Shown: positions 21,900 through 34,283 of the stretch, in pieces
How positions within the stretch are numbered: position 1 is the stretch's first letter
Layout: each line of letters starts with the position of its first letter
Source: Mermis nigrescens
Lineage: Eukaryota > Nematoda > Enoplea > Mermithida > Mermithidae
Direction of reading: 5' to 3'
Assembly (NCBI GenBank): GCA_036768485.1
Contig: JAVLUZ010000154.1
Span: forward strand, 6,926,512-6,990,511
DNA: 64,000 nucleotides
Program-made: the position numbers and the translations under genes
The notes under the pieces: generated by a model
Database searches by the model: none
The model's input: only the letters and a program-made list of their open reading frames with translations
What the model was told of the DNA's origin: nothing

Positions 21900-23580
21900 C
21901 GTTGATTCATTAGAAAACACCTGTTATGTTAAATTAATTATGTGCTTAAAATACAAAATTCTAAAATATGAGCAGAAATCTTCAATAGAAACCTGGTGCA
22001 AAATCGTTAGTGGTAGGGAATTTCATGAAAAAAATAATTATTGATCTTTCCAGTAAGCTGTAATAAATTTCTAAAAAACTTTCCTGTTACGCCTCATTTG
22101 CATCAAATATCGAATGTCAGATGTGTGTATAATTTCCAATAATTGAGCAATTTAAAAAGTTAGTCACTTGTACGCAAGCAGTAGTTTCCCAAGAAACATT
22201 CGACAGAAAATTATAAAATTTAGCAAGGGTAGATACAAAGGAACTAATTCTAATATGCTATGTCTGTAAAAAAGGCTATGCGATCAAAACCCTCACAAAG
22301 CCTATTGATTATCTGTAAAACTATATAATTAAATTGTACACGTAAAAAAACAACAGGACTAACGAGCCGGTGGGTCTGCCCATAAAGTGAGTCTAACGAG
22401 ACGGCTCCATTTAACTATCTGATTGTTAGACGCCGGATGCGGAAAAAACAAATAGTAGATATTTGCATAGAATATGTCATAAGCGGTGCCAACCGAATAA
22501 TTATTTTTGTCGTCATTCATGTGTCCACAGCAAAACTACATGCTCGTACATATATCACCAATTTTCCATGCAAATTTTGCATGTGGGTACATAGTACATG
22601 CCTAACTGTCTATGTACATACTCGATGCGAATCATTGAATGTGCAACCAATAACTACGATACCAATTAAAATCCCTCTCACGTGAAACAAACTTTTAATT
22701 TATCAGCAGTGCTTTTGAAACAATAAATCTCAATGCAAACATGAGGATTTGGTAAGGGTTTGGCCCCAAAACACTGTTTTTATATAAATTCACAAATTTG
22801 GCGCATCTATCTTCTTTTAGATCTATTGTTATTAAGGAATACAATAAAAACAATAAATGAAGAAAATTCATTCGACTCTCGGAAATAATAGTCCAAGTGG
22901 ATTTTATTAAAGACCTACAATATCCATTAAATTTGTAAGATTAACTCAACAACCTAACGATTGATTTCAATACAATAATATTTAATTAGATAAATCATAT
23001 TTAAGTAAAACTTTTGTCAAAAACAATTGTGTTAGCTTATGTATACAGTAAGCTATGCTCTCAAAACCGCCCGAACTTTGCGTCGCCACCACAGATTACA
23101 GATTTTGATCTTTAATTTGAAGAGTAGCGAATAAGTTATATACTTTCGTGCTCTACTCTTAAACTATATATATTTATCCTGTTTCCTAAAAATTCGCCCT
23201 GCATTCTTAATTTAATTTTCTTCCAACCCGCCCGATAAACTATGCATTTTAGCCATTGTACACTCCATATAATTTAATGTTTGGGAGCTTTTTGGAAACC
23301 CCGAAGAAGGCACTTAAATTTAATGTATTTCAAAATTTTTCAAGAAATAGCCTGATAATTTTATGCTTAATAAAATTAGATTAATAATCAACTTTTTGTT
23401 CTCAAGATATCAAGTTAAATGTTAAAAACTTTCAAAAATCTTCATTGTACGCTGGAAATGACGTGCAAAGTTTATTTTAGCTCATAAATCACCCAGAATT
23501 GACAAAATCGGACATTATCGATCTATCTTATTTCCATAAATTTTGGCACTACTCTGCATACTATCCGTCGTTATGTTGTC
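21900..23580. repeat. Diverged copy of the same repeat family
   Basis: 22115-22310 parallels 20190-20350 and 23460-23560 parallels 20825-20910 ('aaatcaccca..attgacaaaat.ggacatt'). 23037-23300 also parallels 52595-52870 ('cagtaagctatgctc', 'gaactttgc'). No coding capacity was found. 21176-21900 shows nothing recognisable apart from a short open frame without features. Confidence 0.55.
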
Positions 23581-23587
23581 TCCCAAC

Positions 23588-23844
23588 CATAGATGAGCGT
23601 TACCAAAACTCTGAGGGCTGCAAGGTTTTTTCATTGGTCAAAAAATGGCCTTACAAATGGAGGTATGGCGGAAAAACACCATTTTTCAACGTTTCTCATC
23701 GAGCACTATCCATTGGCAGCAAAAAATTGGGGAAAAATGAAAAAAATTTTAAAAATTGAATTCTGCAGTGTATTTTGGTTTCTGGGGGAAGGGTAATTTG
23801 GTTTATGTGGGGTATAATTTCCCAAACCCCCACGCCTAGGTGTG
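23588..23844 (+). mobile_element. MITE family A
   Basis: Starts CATAGATGAGCG and ends CGCCTAGGTGTG. Flanks CTCCCAAC (23580-23587) and CTCCCAAT (23845-23852) match 7/8. Confidence 0.85.
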
Positions 23845-23852
23845 CTCCCAAT

Positions 23853-24440
23853 ATATTATATTCTTCCAATTTTCTCTTTCTTAGTTTGTTCAAAGTTCAG
23901 CAATTTTGATTTGTATTTCAATACTTTTCACGAATAAATGACCTTTTCCGCCAATCTATCCCCACAAGCGTAGCAACAGGATTTCACGTTCAAATGCTCA
24001 AAAAATGTCTTCAGAGGCGTTGCCAAGATTTGGCTTCGGAGGCGCATACACAACACTACTTTTTAATGAATGCTTTGATATTGAACAGTAACACGCGATG
24101 TATAGTAAGATTAAGTTTTTCGACGTTTTTTTAGTGCATCCTAGCTGATTTATGGGTTTCTAACGATCAAAAATACAAAAAATTGTGAAGCGTCAATAAG
24201 CGCAGAAAATTTTTCATATTTTTACCGTTTTCTCCCAGAATTTACGGCGTTTTTCATTGAAAAACTGAAAATTATGAGAGGCTCAAAAGACCCAAAATTT
24301 TAATCATTTTTTACCGCCCTTAACATTTTGTAGCTCTGTTAATACTAAAAGTCTGACAGAGCAGAAAATTATTAAATTCGTACGAAACTATATTAACATA
24401 ATGCCATAAGTTAATGCTTCTAAAAGGAAAACTTTGATTT
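23853..24440. other. Non-genic stretch
   Basis: AT-rich; no exon or element boundary was recognised. Confidence 0.3.
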
Positions 24441-24446
24441 GCTAAG

Positions 24447-24610
24447 TAAGGGCCGTATTCACAAAGGCGATTAAGCCTTAATCGATTTAAGGTCTTAAAT
24501 CGATTATACTAAATCGAGATTTGAATCGATTTAAGGCAACGACGATTCAAGGATAAATTGTATTTACTAAGGGCGATTCAACAATATTTTAACTAAATCG
24601 ACTTAAAGTG
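24447..24610. repeat. Palindromic repeat with ATCGATTTAAG motifs
   Basis: Begins 'gggccgtattcacaaa' and contains inverted and direct copies of 'taaatcgatt', 'aatcgatttaagg' and 'aagggcgattcaa'. This looks like a small fold-back element. The right end is lost against the following microsatellite. Confidence 0.55.
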
Positions 24611-24656
24611 CATAAAAAATACTGTCTGCATAACAAGAGATAATGAAGAAACAAAC

Positions 24657-24847
<191 letters not shown>

Positions 24848-24849
24848 CT

Positions 24850-25540
24850 CAATTTACTCTACTCTACATTACTCGCACACAAAACAAGACTATATAGAAT
24901 TTAGCGAAATGAGCTGCAAAAAGATGAAATCGGATTGCTTTTACCGTGTTTCAAAAGCCAAAGATAAAACTTAAACACCCACTGCGATCATCCCAAAGTG
25001 CAAACAATAAAATAAAAAACTCGATTCTGCTGCTAACTCCAACAAACCCCTTCATGCCCATGTGTTATTAAGTACCATCACCCTTAATTCTAGCGTTGCC
25101 CTCGAATGTACATATAATTTTCCGTCAAACTACTGACGGATGAGTCAATTTCTTATAAAAGTATCAATGCGAATAGTATGTAATGCATGCAAATACAACA
25201 AATGAATGGCGAATCAAGAAATTTGAAAACCGCGAACGAAACACTTAATTTTCTTAAAACGTCAAAAATATATAAAAAATAGCCATCGTATTCCGAAAAT
25301 GATGTGTTTCAAACATATAAAAGATTCCAAAATGTTCTGTAATAAAAATCCTTAGAAAAATATTATGAAAAAATGAAAATCATTTATAAAACTATAAAAA
25401 TATATGGAATAGTATTGTAAAATTATACATCTTTCGCTCAGAAAAAGCTCAAAAACATATTTCTACCTGACTCGCCTGCAAGAAATCAATGAGAAAAATC
25501 GTTGCCCACAAAAAAGGATAAGTCTTCAAAGTACCGGCAT
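24850..25540. other. Non-genic stretch
   Basis: AT-rich sequence between the microsatellite and the GC-rich MSH5-like exon. Nothing recognised. It could be intron if the MutS exon is live. Confidence 0.3.
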
Positions 25541-25557
25541 CGAGTGTAACGGCACAG

Positions 25558-25717
25558 GCCTGTTGGACCACGTTCCACTCAAATGCATACCGTAGACTCG
25601 GTGCTCAATGGCATGTCGACGTTTGCCGTCGATGTCCGCCAAATGAGCTCGGCCGTCGCCGACGCCGGCCGGCGATCATTACTTATCGTAGACGAATCCG
25701 GCAAGGGCACTTTAACG
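25558..25717 (+). CDS. MSH5-like: MutS homolog exon, MSH5-like (Walker B region), probably an isolated fragment
   Basis: A GC-rich 160-nt exon candidate between acceptor CGGCACAG and donor ACG|GTGTGTG. It encodes THTVDSVLN-type sequence (here QMHTVDSVLNGMSTFAVDV), then RQMSSAVADAGRRSLLIVDE followed by SGKGTLT. This aligns by eye with the MutS ATPase domain, where 'STF..D..Q...A...A...SL...DE.GKGT' contains Walker B (LLIVDE) and the signature GKGT; 'STF..DL.Q' is most like MSH5, a meiotic crossover protein. The family usually has Phe where this has Ser (DE-S-GKGT), a possibly damaging change. No other MSH exon was found nearby, and base composition differs sharply from the AT-rich surroundings, so it may be a captured or orphan fragment. 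Confidence 0.6.
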
Positions 25718-25737
25718 GTGTGTGTGGAAGTAACTCT

Positions 25738-25760
25738 ACACCATAATAGTATTATGGTGT
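25738..25760. repeat. Perfect 23-bp palindrome
   Basis: ACACCATAATA, a central G, then TATTATGGTGT: 11-bp perfect arms, followed about 14 bp later by a second 'tacacca...attatgg' half. It may be the end of a small element. It lies just after the MutS exon. Confidence 0.6.
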
Positions 25761-26305
25761 AAAGTTAATATACACCACAATTGCATTATGGGACCGTCGA
25801 TTGAATGATTGGGTGTAATAGGTTTGGAGTTCCCCGCCCGAGAAGCCAGTCGTGCCTCGTATCCGGTCCCGAGTTCTGAGCGCATTTTACCCTATCCCGA
25901 CTTTTTTGGGCAAAAACCTGCCCTTTTAGGCTATTTGATGAATTTTTTGCCAACGGGTAGGTGTTACCCCTTCTCATTTAAAATGGTCGGTTACCCCGCT
26001 CTTAATTTTCTGCTGCATGGAATCAATTTCCTGCTTTGACCATGGATTACTGTAGCACACATACGGAAGTATGTCGAAACATTGTAAGGTTTAGGAAATG
26101 GTCGAAAAATTGATGGAATCAGCGGTTTTTAGCACGACCCCCATTACATAGCACTTGTGCTTACGAAAATTTTTTCCATTAGCACGGGATGGCTTATATT
26201 AGCACAGTAGTTTTTCACATGTAATACTCAACTTTCTCTTTTTTTGTCTACAGCTGTTTGAGAATGCCACGATATTCTGCAGATCAATATTTTTGACCGC
26301 TGCTC
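25761..26305. other. Non-genic stretch
   Basis: Moderately GC-rich up to 26040. Frames 25786-25977 (minus) and 25809-26039 (plus) overlap and neither resembles a known protein. No element ends were recognised. Confidence 0.3.
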
Positions 26306-26309
26306 ATCG

Positions 26310-26482
26310 AGGCGGATTTAGGAGGGGGCGAGGGCACGCCCCCCCCCCGATCGGCCAAATAGTGCAAAAATTAAAGATTTTTTGAGCGATTTTTGGGTTA
26401 AAGCAACCTAATTTTCTGCCCAAGTCCGGGGTTCCGCCCCCTAGGGGTACCCCCCTTGAGAAAATCCTGGATCCGCCACTGT
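26310..26482 (+). mobile_element. MITE family C, short copy
   Basis: Ends GGCGGATTTAGGAGG and CCTGGATCCGCCACT are inverted and match the termini of the copy at 299-692. The interior is C-run rich. No clear TSD. Confidence 0.6.
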
Positions 26483-26702
26483 GCCCATCTATAGTACAAA
26501 CTCCTGGGACCCCTCTTCCGAACCCGTGAAAAATTTGCATGAATTTCATGTTTTTTCGAGATTTTTTTTTGTCGCCAACGGATAAAGCACGATGAGGAAC
26601 GTCAACGACTTTTTTTGCTCATTAAGGTGAACTTTTTCGGCAATTTTTCTGCCAGAACACATTGGAACTTATTAGCCGGGCCTTCTCATTGTCGCTCGCT
26701 GC

Positions 26703-26945
26703 CATACGTGGGCAGCAAGAAAATTCTGGGGGGGGGTGCAAAAAATTTTTGAAGGTCAAAAAATGGCCTTAAAAATGGTGGTATGGCGAAAAAACACCAT
26801 TTTTCGACGTTTCTCATCGAGCACTAACCATTGGCATCGAAAAATTGCGGAAAAAAGGAAAAAAATTTCCAAAAATTGAATTCTTGGGGGGGGTATTTTG
26901 GTTTCTGGGGGTGCATACCCCCAAACCCCACCACGCCCATGTGTG
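26703..26945 (+). mobile_element. MITE family A
   Basis: Starts CATACGTGGGCAGC and ends CGCCCATGTGTG. Flanks CTCGCTGC (26695-26702) and CTCGCTAC (26946-26953) match 7/8. Full-length core. Confidence 0.88.
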
Positions 26946-26953
26946 CTCGCTAC

Positions 26954-27648
26954 CAACTTTGGCTTGTGAGGTGTTGCTTAGTCTCTTAGGAAAATTGATA
27001 AGTTATCTGGGAGAATTAGGGAGCAGGCAAACTTTTATCGAGCCTCTTGGAGCCATTTAAACACTATTCTATTGTACATAGCTTCGGCTGACCTCGTTGA
27101 TGTATGTGTAATAGCGAGTGCGGGGTATCCGACGAGTCCGTCACCATCATACAAGGCAGCACCCAAATTCTTTGGTCGTCATAACCGGCAGAATAAAAAA
27201 ACCTGCCAAAAATTCAATTCCGGGGGATTATTAGATTTGGGAAGTATGTACCCCATAGTCTCCCCCTATGCCCATGTGGGGTCACCACACCATCCCAGAA
27301 ATACGGACATTTTTTTAACTTTCCGGTTTTAACTTTGGCCAGAATAAGTGGTCATTTCCAATCCCGCTCTGCCCCCAACAATGAACTATTACACGCATGT
27401 ATTCATTTTACGTATCGCTGGACCCTGCCAGACGTCTGCATGTGGTCGCACGCACAATCGGCAATAGGCGGAGCATTCTGAAAATTGAAGTAAAAAATTT
27501 GAGCCTATGTGGGCGTAGCCATGGAGTGCACAATGTCAGAGTCGGCAGGGAAGGGGGAATCGCGAAATCAAACCCGTAAATTTAATGTTCACGATCTGTT
27601 TGAACGATCAAAAATGGTCCATATTGCCTCTAAGACGTTGGTGATATC
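26954..27648. other. Non-genic stretch
   Basis: 27160-27330 has partial family A phrases ('aattctttgg', 'tcaattccgggg', 'cccatgtggg') without clean ends. 27397-27579 has an open frame of unknown nature. No supported gene. Confidence 0.35.
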
Positions 27649-27929
27649 CACACCTGGGCGTGAGGGCTTGAGATGAGGGAGTATGCACCCTCCAGAAACC
27701 GGAATATCCCGAGAAACCAGAATACCACCCCAGCAACCAAAATACCCCCCACCCCAAATTTAAATTTTTGAATATTTTTGTTTTTTCGCAATTTTGATGC
27801 CAACGGATAGTGCTCGATGATAAACGTTGAAAAATGGTGTTTTCGTCATAACACAATTTTTACGGCCATTTTTTTGACCTTTGAAAATCTTGCATCCCCC
27901 CTCAGAATTTTTGGTGCTGCCCACTTATG
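27649..27929 (-). mobile_element. MITE family A
   Basis: Starts CACACCTGGGCGTGAGG and ends CTGCCCACTTATG. The left flank is GTGATATC and a similar GTGATTTC begins 5 bp beyond the right end, so the TSD is imperfect or a small insertion followed. Confidence 0.75.
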
Positions 27930-28202
27930 GTGTGGTGATTTCATATTTTTAAAGCCTTTTTAGCCATTTTGACTGAATTATAATCACTTGCAACACCTAA
28001 AAAAACGCGAAAAATGGACCAAGTTCGAGCGTTTTTTGGTAAAACGTTCATAAAAAGTACTAATCCTTTGTAAAACGCAAGAAAAATTTTGACATTTTAC
28101 AGCTTTTGACCTCACAAATGATGCAAACAAACCTTCGATCAACCCTAAAATCGCCGAGTAGTACCCGTCCGGCTGACCCAGCCCTTCAGCGGGAGCTAAT
28201 GC

Positions 28203-28441
28203 CATAGGTCGGCCGCACAAAGGCTCTGGGGGTGCAAGATTTCTCAAAGGTCTAAAAATGGTATTAAAAATAGTGGTATGGCGAAAAAACAACATTTGTC
28301 AATGTTTCTCAGAAAGCTCTATCCATTGGCATCGAAAAATTGCGAAAAAAGAAAAAAATTTAAAAATTGAATCTGGTGGTGTTTTGGTTTCTGAAATTAT
28401 TCGGCCTTCTGGGGGTGGGTCGTACCCCTCGCCTTCGTGTG
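28203..28441 (+). mobile_element. MITE family A
   Basis: Starts CATAGGTCGGCCGCAC and ends GCCTTCGTGTG; flanks GCTAATGC and GATATTAC match 5/8. The core 'ctctatccattggcatcg' is present. From 27930 to 28202 no gene was recognised. Confidence 0.7.
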
Positions 28442-28449
28442 GATATTAC

Positions 28450-28918
28450 CCTCGTCCACCCCCCCCTATGTGCACGTATTGTCGCCAAAATTCTTAATAG
28501 GGTTCGACACCTCAACTTGATCTTTCAAAATTCTGAAAAAATTTATGCTAAACAGAAGACCATTCTAGACGTTTTTTTGCTAATCTTTATCCGCTGATGT
28601 AAACATTTCCGAAATTTAAAAAGATTTTAATGCGCGATTAATTTGTCTGTCCAATAAGCCGGGAAAAACAGGATCGATGCTTGTGCAATGAAGCTAAGCT
28701 ATACCATTTGTCCGGATCATCTGTTTCCAGGTCTGATCTGCTCCATATATATGTTTTTAAATTTTTGACTACTGTTTCTGCGTTCTGGGAAAAAGGGCAT
28801 TCAGTTTAGAGGCTGAATAGTTGATTAAGGTAAAAAAGGTTAAAAGACGGGCTTTTCACCCATTTCTGGGCATTGCCCGCACGTCAGAGACGTGTTTCTC
28901 GCTGAAATAGCGCAAGGG
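28450..28918. other. Non-genic stretch
   Basis: No exon or repeat end was recognised. Confidence 0.3.
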
Positions 28919-28926
28919 GTCGCGAC

Positions 28927-29183
28927 CACACCTGGGCGTGGGGGGGTTGGGGGGTATGCACCCCCAGAAAGCAAAATATCCCCCCCAGGAAATCAAAATA
29001 CCCTTCCCCAGAATTCAATTTTGAAAATTTTTTTTTCGGTTTTTTTCGCAAGTTTTTGATGCCAGTGGATAGTGCTTGATGAGAAACGTCGAAAAATGGT
29101 GTTTATCGCCTACCATTTTTAAGGCCATTTTTTGACCTTCAAAAATCTTGCAACCCCCAGAATTTTCTTGCTGCCCACGTATG
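28927..29183 (-). mobile_element. MITE family A with perfect 8-bp TSD
   Basis: Starts CACACCTGGGCGTGG and ends CTGCCCACGTATG. Identical GTCGCGAC 8-mers flank it at 28919-28926 and 29184-29191. Full-length, 257 bp. It can serve as the reference copy for the family. Confidence 0.92.
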
Positions 29184-29194
29184 GTCGCGACTCA

Positions 29195-29360
29195 TAAGGG
29201 CTTAACCTTCGCCACACAAGTGCAGCTTCCCATTCATCGACACGGAGGACGAAAGGCTGGGTTGACCTGCCAAAAGAACTGCGTCAACGTGGTTTCGGAC
29301 CTAGAACCTTGCGATTCGTAGGTTTAATTGTTAACCACTTGATTAACAATTTGAAATTGC
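29195..29360 (-). mobile_element. tRNA-derived SINE-like element
   Basis: Reading the minus strand there is a D-arm/A-box-like TCAAGTGGTTAACA, then about 25 bp downstream a B-box-like GGTTCTAGGTCC. The body contains AGCCTTTCGTCCTCCG and TGTCGATGAATGGGA, which resembles the conserved central domain of several invertebrate tRNA-SINEs. It lies directly beside a family A MITE. Boundaries are approximate. Confidence 0.65.
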
Positions 29361-29421
29361 AAAATTCTGATTTTTTCGAATATTTTGAAATTCAAAATTT
29401 GGACGAAAATAAACCTAAAAC

Positions 29422-32400
29422 CACAAGTGGGCATAGGAGCTGTGTTTGAGGTATGCACCACACATGGGCGTAGGGGGTATGTTCGGGGGGTATGCAGCCC
29501 CAAGAAGTTGAAATACCCCCAGAAATCAAAATACCCCTCCAGAATTCTAATTTTGAAATTTTTTTGCTTTTTTAGCGATTTTTTGATGCCATTGGATAGT
29601 GCTCGATGAGAAACGTCGAAAAATTGTGTTTTTTACACCATCGACCACTTATAAGACTATTTTTTGACCTTTGAAAATTTTTTTCCACCCCCCCCCAGAA
29701 GTTCGGTGCTGCCCACCTATGGTCTGCACCCCCCACAAGGTCAAATATTCCTCCCCCCGAAACCAACAATCCCCCGAAATTCAATTTTTGAAATTTTTCG
29801 TGTTTTCGCAATTTTGATACCAATGGATAGTGCTCGATAAGAAACGTCGAAAAATTGTGTTTTCACCATACGACCACTTTTAAGACTATTTTTGACCTTT
29901 GAAAATTTTTTTCCACCCCTCCCCCACCCCAGAAGTTCGGTGCTGCCCACCTATGGTCTGCACACAAAGTCAAATATTCCTCCCCCCCAAAACCAAAACA
30001 ATCCCAAATTCAATTTTTGAAATTTTTCGTGTTTTTCGCAATTTTTGATACCAATGGATAGTGCTCGATGAGAAACGTCGAAAAATTGTGTTTTTTTTTC
30101 ACCATACGACCACTTTTTAAGACTATTTTTTGACCTTTGAAAATTTTTTTTCCACCCCTCCCCCCCACCCCAGAAGTTCGGTGCTGCCCACCTGGTATGC
30201 ACCCCCACAAGGTCAAATATTCCTCCCCCAGAAACCAAAACAATCCCCCTGAATTCAATTTTTGAAATTTTTCGTGTTTTTCGAAATTTTTTGATACCAA
30301 TGGATAGTGCTCGATGAGAAACGTCGAAAAATGGTGTTTTTCACCATACGACCACTTTTAAGACTATTTTTTGACCTTTGAAAATTTTTCCACCTCCCCC
30401 ACCCCAGAAGTCCGGTGCTGCCCACCTATGGTATGCACCCCCACAAGGTCGGCCTTCCTCCCCCCCAGAAACCAAAACAATCCCCCTGAATTCAATTTTT
30501 GAAATTTTTCGTGTTTTTCGAAATTTTTTGATACCAATGGATAGTGCTCGATGAGAAACGTCGAAAAAAATTGTGTTTTTCACCATACGACCACTTTTAA
30601 GACTATTTGTTGACCTTTGAAAATTTTTTTCCACCCTCCCCCCACCCCCAAAGTTCGTGCTGCCCACCTATGGTATGCACCCCACAAGGTCATCCTTCCT
30701 CCCAGAAACCGAGAAACAATCCCCCTGAATTCAATTTTTGAAATTTTTCGTGTTTTTCGAAATTTTTTGATACCAATGGATAGTGCTCGATGAGAAACGT
30801 CGAAAAATTGTGTTTTTTTTCACCATACGACCACTTTTTTAAGACTATTTTTGACGCTACGAGAATTTTTTCCACCCCCTCCCCCCACCCCAGAAGTTCA
30901 GTGCTGCCCACCTATGGTATGCACCCCCACAAGGTCAAATATTCCTCCTCCCCGAGCAAAACAATCCCCCTGAATTCAATTTTTGAAATTTTTCGTGTTT
31001 TTCGAAATTTTTTGTTTCCAATGGATAGTGCTCGATGAGAAACGTCGAAAAATTGTGTTTTTTTCTGTAGGCCCACTTTTCCAGACTATTTTTTGACCTT
31101 TGAAAATTTTTTCCACCCCTCCCCCCACCCGAAGTTCGAATTTGCTGCCCACCTATGGTATGCACCCCACAAGGTCAAATATTCCTCCCCCAGAAACCAA
31201 AACAATCCCCCTGAATTCAATTTTTGAAATTTTTCGTGTTTTTCGAAATTTTTTGATACCAATGGATAGTGCTCGATGAGAAACGTCGAAAAATTGTGTT
31301 TTTTTCACCATACGACCACTTTTAAGACTATTTTTGACCTTTGAAAATTTTTTTTTCCACCCTCCCCCCACCCCAAGTTCGGTGCTGCCTACCTATGGTA
31401 TGCACCCACAGATCAAAATCTTCTCCCGAAACCAAAACAATCCCCCTAAATTTTTCGTGTTTTTCGCAATTTTGATATATAATGGATAGTGCTCGATGAG
31501 AAACGTCGAAAATTTAATAATTTTTTTCACCATACGACCACTTTTAAGACTATTTTTTGACCTTTGAAAATTTTTTTTTCACCTCCCCCACCCAAGTTTC
31601 GATTGCCGCCCACCTATGGTATGCACCCCCACAGGTCAAATATTCCTCCCCCCAGAAACCAAAACAATCCCCCTGAATTCAATTTTTGAAATTTTCGTGT
31701 TTTTCGCAATTTTTTGATATAAATGGATAGTGCTCGATGAGAAACGTCGAAAAATTGTGTTTTTTTCACCATACATTACTTTAAATTATTTTTGACCTTT
31801 GAAAATTTTTTCCACCCTCCCCCCACCCCAGAAGTTCGGTGCTGCCCACCTATGGTATGCACCCCCACAAGATCCAAATATTCTCCCCCAGAAACCAAAA
31901 CAATCCCCCTGAATTCAATTTTTTGAAATTTTTTGTGTTTTTCGCAATTTTTTGATACCAATGGATAGTGCTCGATGAGAAACGTCGAAAAATTGTGTTT
32001 TTTTCACCATACGACCACTTTTAAGACTATTTTTTGGCCTTTGAAAATTTTTCCACCTCCTACCCCCAGAAGTTCGGTGCTGCCCACCTATGGTATGCAC
32101 CCCCACAAGATCAAATATTCCTCCCCCGAAAACCGACAATCCCCCTGAATTCAATTTTTGAAATTTTTCGTGTTTTTCGCAGTGCATTTGTGGATAGTGC
32201 TCGATGAGAAACGTCGAAAAATTGTGTTTTTTCACCATACGACCACTTTTAAGACTATTTTTTGACCTTTGAAAATTTTTTCCACCCCTCCCCCACCCAG
32301 AAGTTCGGTGCTGCCCCTATGGTATGCACACAAAATTAAATGTTACTCCAGAAACCAAAAACAATCCTGAATTCAATTTTTGAAATTTTTCGTGTTTTTC

Positions 32401-33250
32401 GCAATTTTTTGATACCAATGGATAGTGCTCAGTGAGAAACGTTGAAAAATTGTGTTTTTTCACCATGCGACCACTTTTAAGACTATTTTTTGACCTTTGA
32501 AAAATTTTTTTCCACCCCCTCCACACCCAAGTTCGGTGCTGCTTACCTATGGTATGCACCCCCACAAGGTCAAATATTCCTCCCCCCAGAAACCAAAACA
32601 ATCCCCCTGAATTCAATTTTTGAAATTTTTCGTGTTTTTCGCAATTTTTTGATACCAATGGATAGTGCTCGATAAACGTCGAAAAATTGTGTGCACTCAC
32701 CATACGACCACTTTTAAGACTATTTTTGACCTTTGAAAATTTTTTCCACCTCCCCCACCCCAGAAATTCGGTGCTGCCCACCTATGGTATGCACCCCACA
32801 AGATCAAATATTCCTCCCCCCAGAAACCACAACAATCCCCCTGAATTCAATTTTTGAAATTTTTCGTGTTTTTCGCAATTTTTTGATACCAATGGATAGT
32901 GCTCGATGAGAAACGTCGAAAAATTGTGTTTTTTCACCATACGACCACTTTTAAGACTATTTTTTGACCTTTGAAATTTTTCCACCCCCTCCCCCACCCC
33001 AGAAGTTCGGGTGCTGCCACCTATGGTGTGCACCCCACAAGGTCAAATATTCCTCCCCCCAGAAACAAAACAATCCCCCTGAATTCAATTTGTGAAATTT
33101 TTTTTTTTTCGCAATTTTTTGATACCAATGGATAGTGGTCGATGAGAAACGTCGGAAAATTGTGTTTTTTCGCCATACCACCTTTTTTAGGGCAATTTTT
33201 TGACCTTTGAAAAATCTTGCACCCCAGAATTTTCTTGCTGCCCACGTATG
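29422..33250 (-). repeat. Satellite array of about 14 tandem family A MITE monomers (about 236 bp)
   Basis: The phrase 'cccacctatggtatgcaccc' or variants recurs at roughly 29.72, 29.95, 30.19, 30.43, 30.67, 30.92, 31.16, 31.40, 31.62, 31.85, 32.09, 32.33, 32.55, 32.79 and 33.02 kb. The first monomer (29459-29721) is a complete element starting CACACATGGGCG, flanked by GTATGCAC (29451-29458) and GTCTGCAC (29722-29729). All later monomers start at GTATGCAC and lack the element's first 20 or so bases. To the left lies the start of another copy (CACAAGTGGGCAT at 29422). Minus-strand frames of about 60-150 codons through the array repeat 'FDVSHRALSIGIK' and are artefacts of the repeat, not genes. 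Confidence 0.9.
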
Positions 33251-34283
33251 CCCCCACCCGAATTTTGTTGCTGCTCCATTTTCCACTTATATGCATGACG
33301 GCCTGTTTAAGCTAAAAATGCGAATAAAAGACAATCGGTGGAGAAACGTATTTAATAAAGGATATTTATTGTATGCAAAGTACGAATTCAGTTTACATTT
33401 TTTGAATTTTATTCAACACGCTCACAGTACATTTCAAAAATATTTTATTTTACTTCAGTTTACGTAAGTGCTGTGTATTATTTTACGTCCCTTCTCTACT
33501 ACTAAATATGACTGGCATTGTGATCGAGCCAAAAGTGATTTTCCGCTGACAGTCTGCGCTAGTTCCGTTTACACAGAAAGGTAATTATCGTTATTATTTT
33601 AATTTTAGTTTACATTGCCATTGTTTACACTATTATTGTTTACACCGGTGGAGATTTACGCAGGAAGTGGGCCTATCCTTGCTGCAAAGCTGTTTGGAAC
33701 TGTGGCTGGCTAAATGATCCGACGGCCCTCATTTATTCGTCAGCACTCATTTCTATTCGTTGTTATGGTCATTAAACGCGACTGCCTTTATTGGAATATC
33801 AAGTAATAGTTGGCGCGCATGCGCTTCTGAGTAAATAAATAAATAAATAAATAAGGTAAAAATAAATGAATCTAAAATAAATAAATAAAACCAATGAAAA
33901 TTTGGCAATAGGAGATATGTATGCACAGAGCGCGTAGCTGGTCGTCCTATTTTGGGGTGACCACATCAATTTGGGGGACTAAGCCCGAAAAATAGCACAA
34001 AATAACGTTTAAAAGTCCTATTTTTCCGATTTTTCCGAATTTTGGGGGGGGTCGGAAACCCCCCCAAATACGTACAGTGTATGCACAAGTCGGATAAAAT
34101 GATTGGCGACTTTGGATTATGGAGGAAAAACAACCTACAGTGTACGAATTAGAGGCTAGTACTTACATGGCCTTATTTCGACGAAACAGCGTGTTTTTAT
34201 GGTGGTAGAATTTTCGATCGCCCAAATTTTTTTAGTAGGCAAAATTTCCGGATTGATTCGTCAATTTTTTTTGTTGCACGTCA
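33251..34283. other. Non-genic stretch with simple repeat
   Basis: 33832-33895 is an AAAT microsatellite region. 33940-34085 has G/C-run phrases ('ggggtgaccacatcaat', 'gggggggtcggaaac') suggesting another decayed MITE. No gene was recognised. Confidence 0.4.

Noticed and set aside
29572..33296. Many minus-strand frames with repeated FDVSHRALSIGIK-like peptides
   Set aside because: They are translations of the tandem MITE monomers; frames differ between copies and the same peptides appear at every family A copy in the window.
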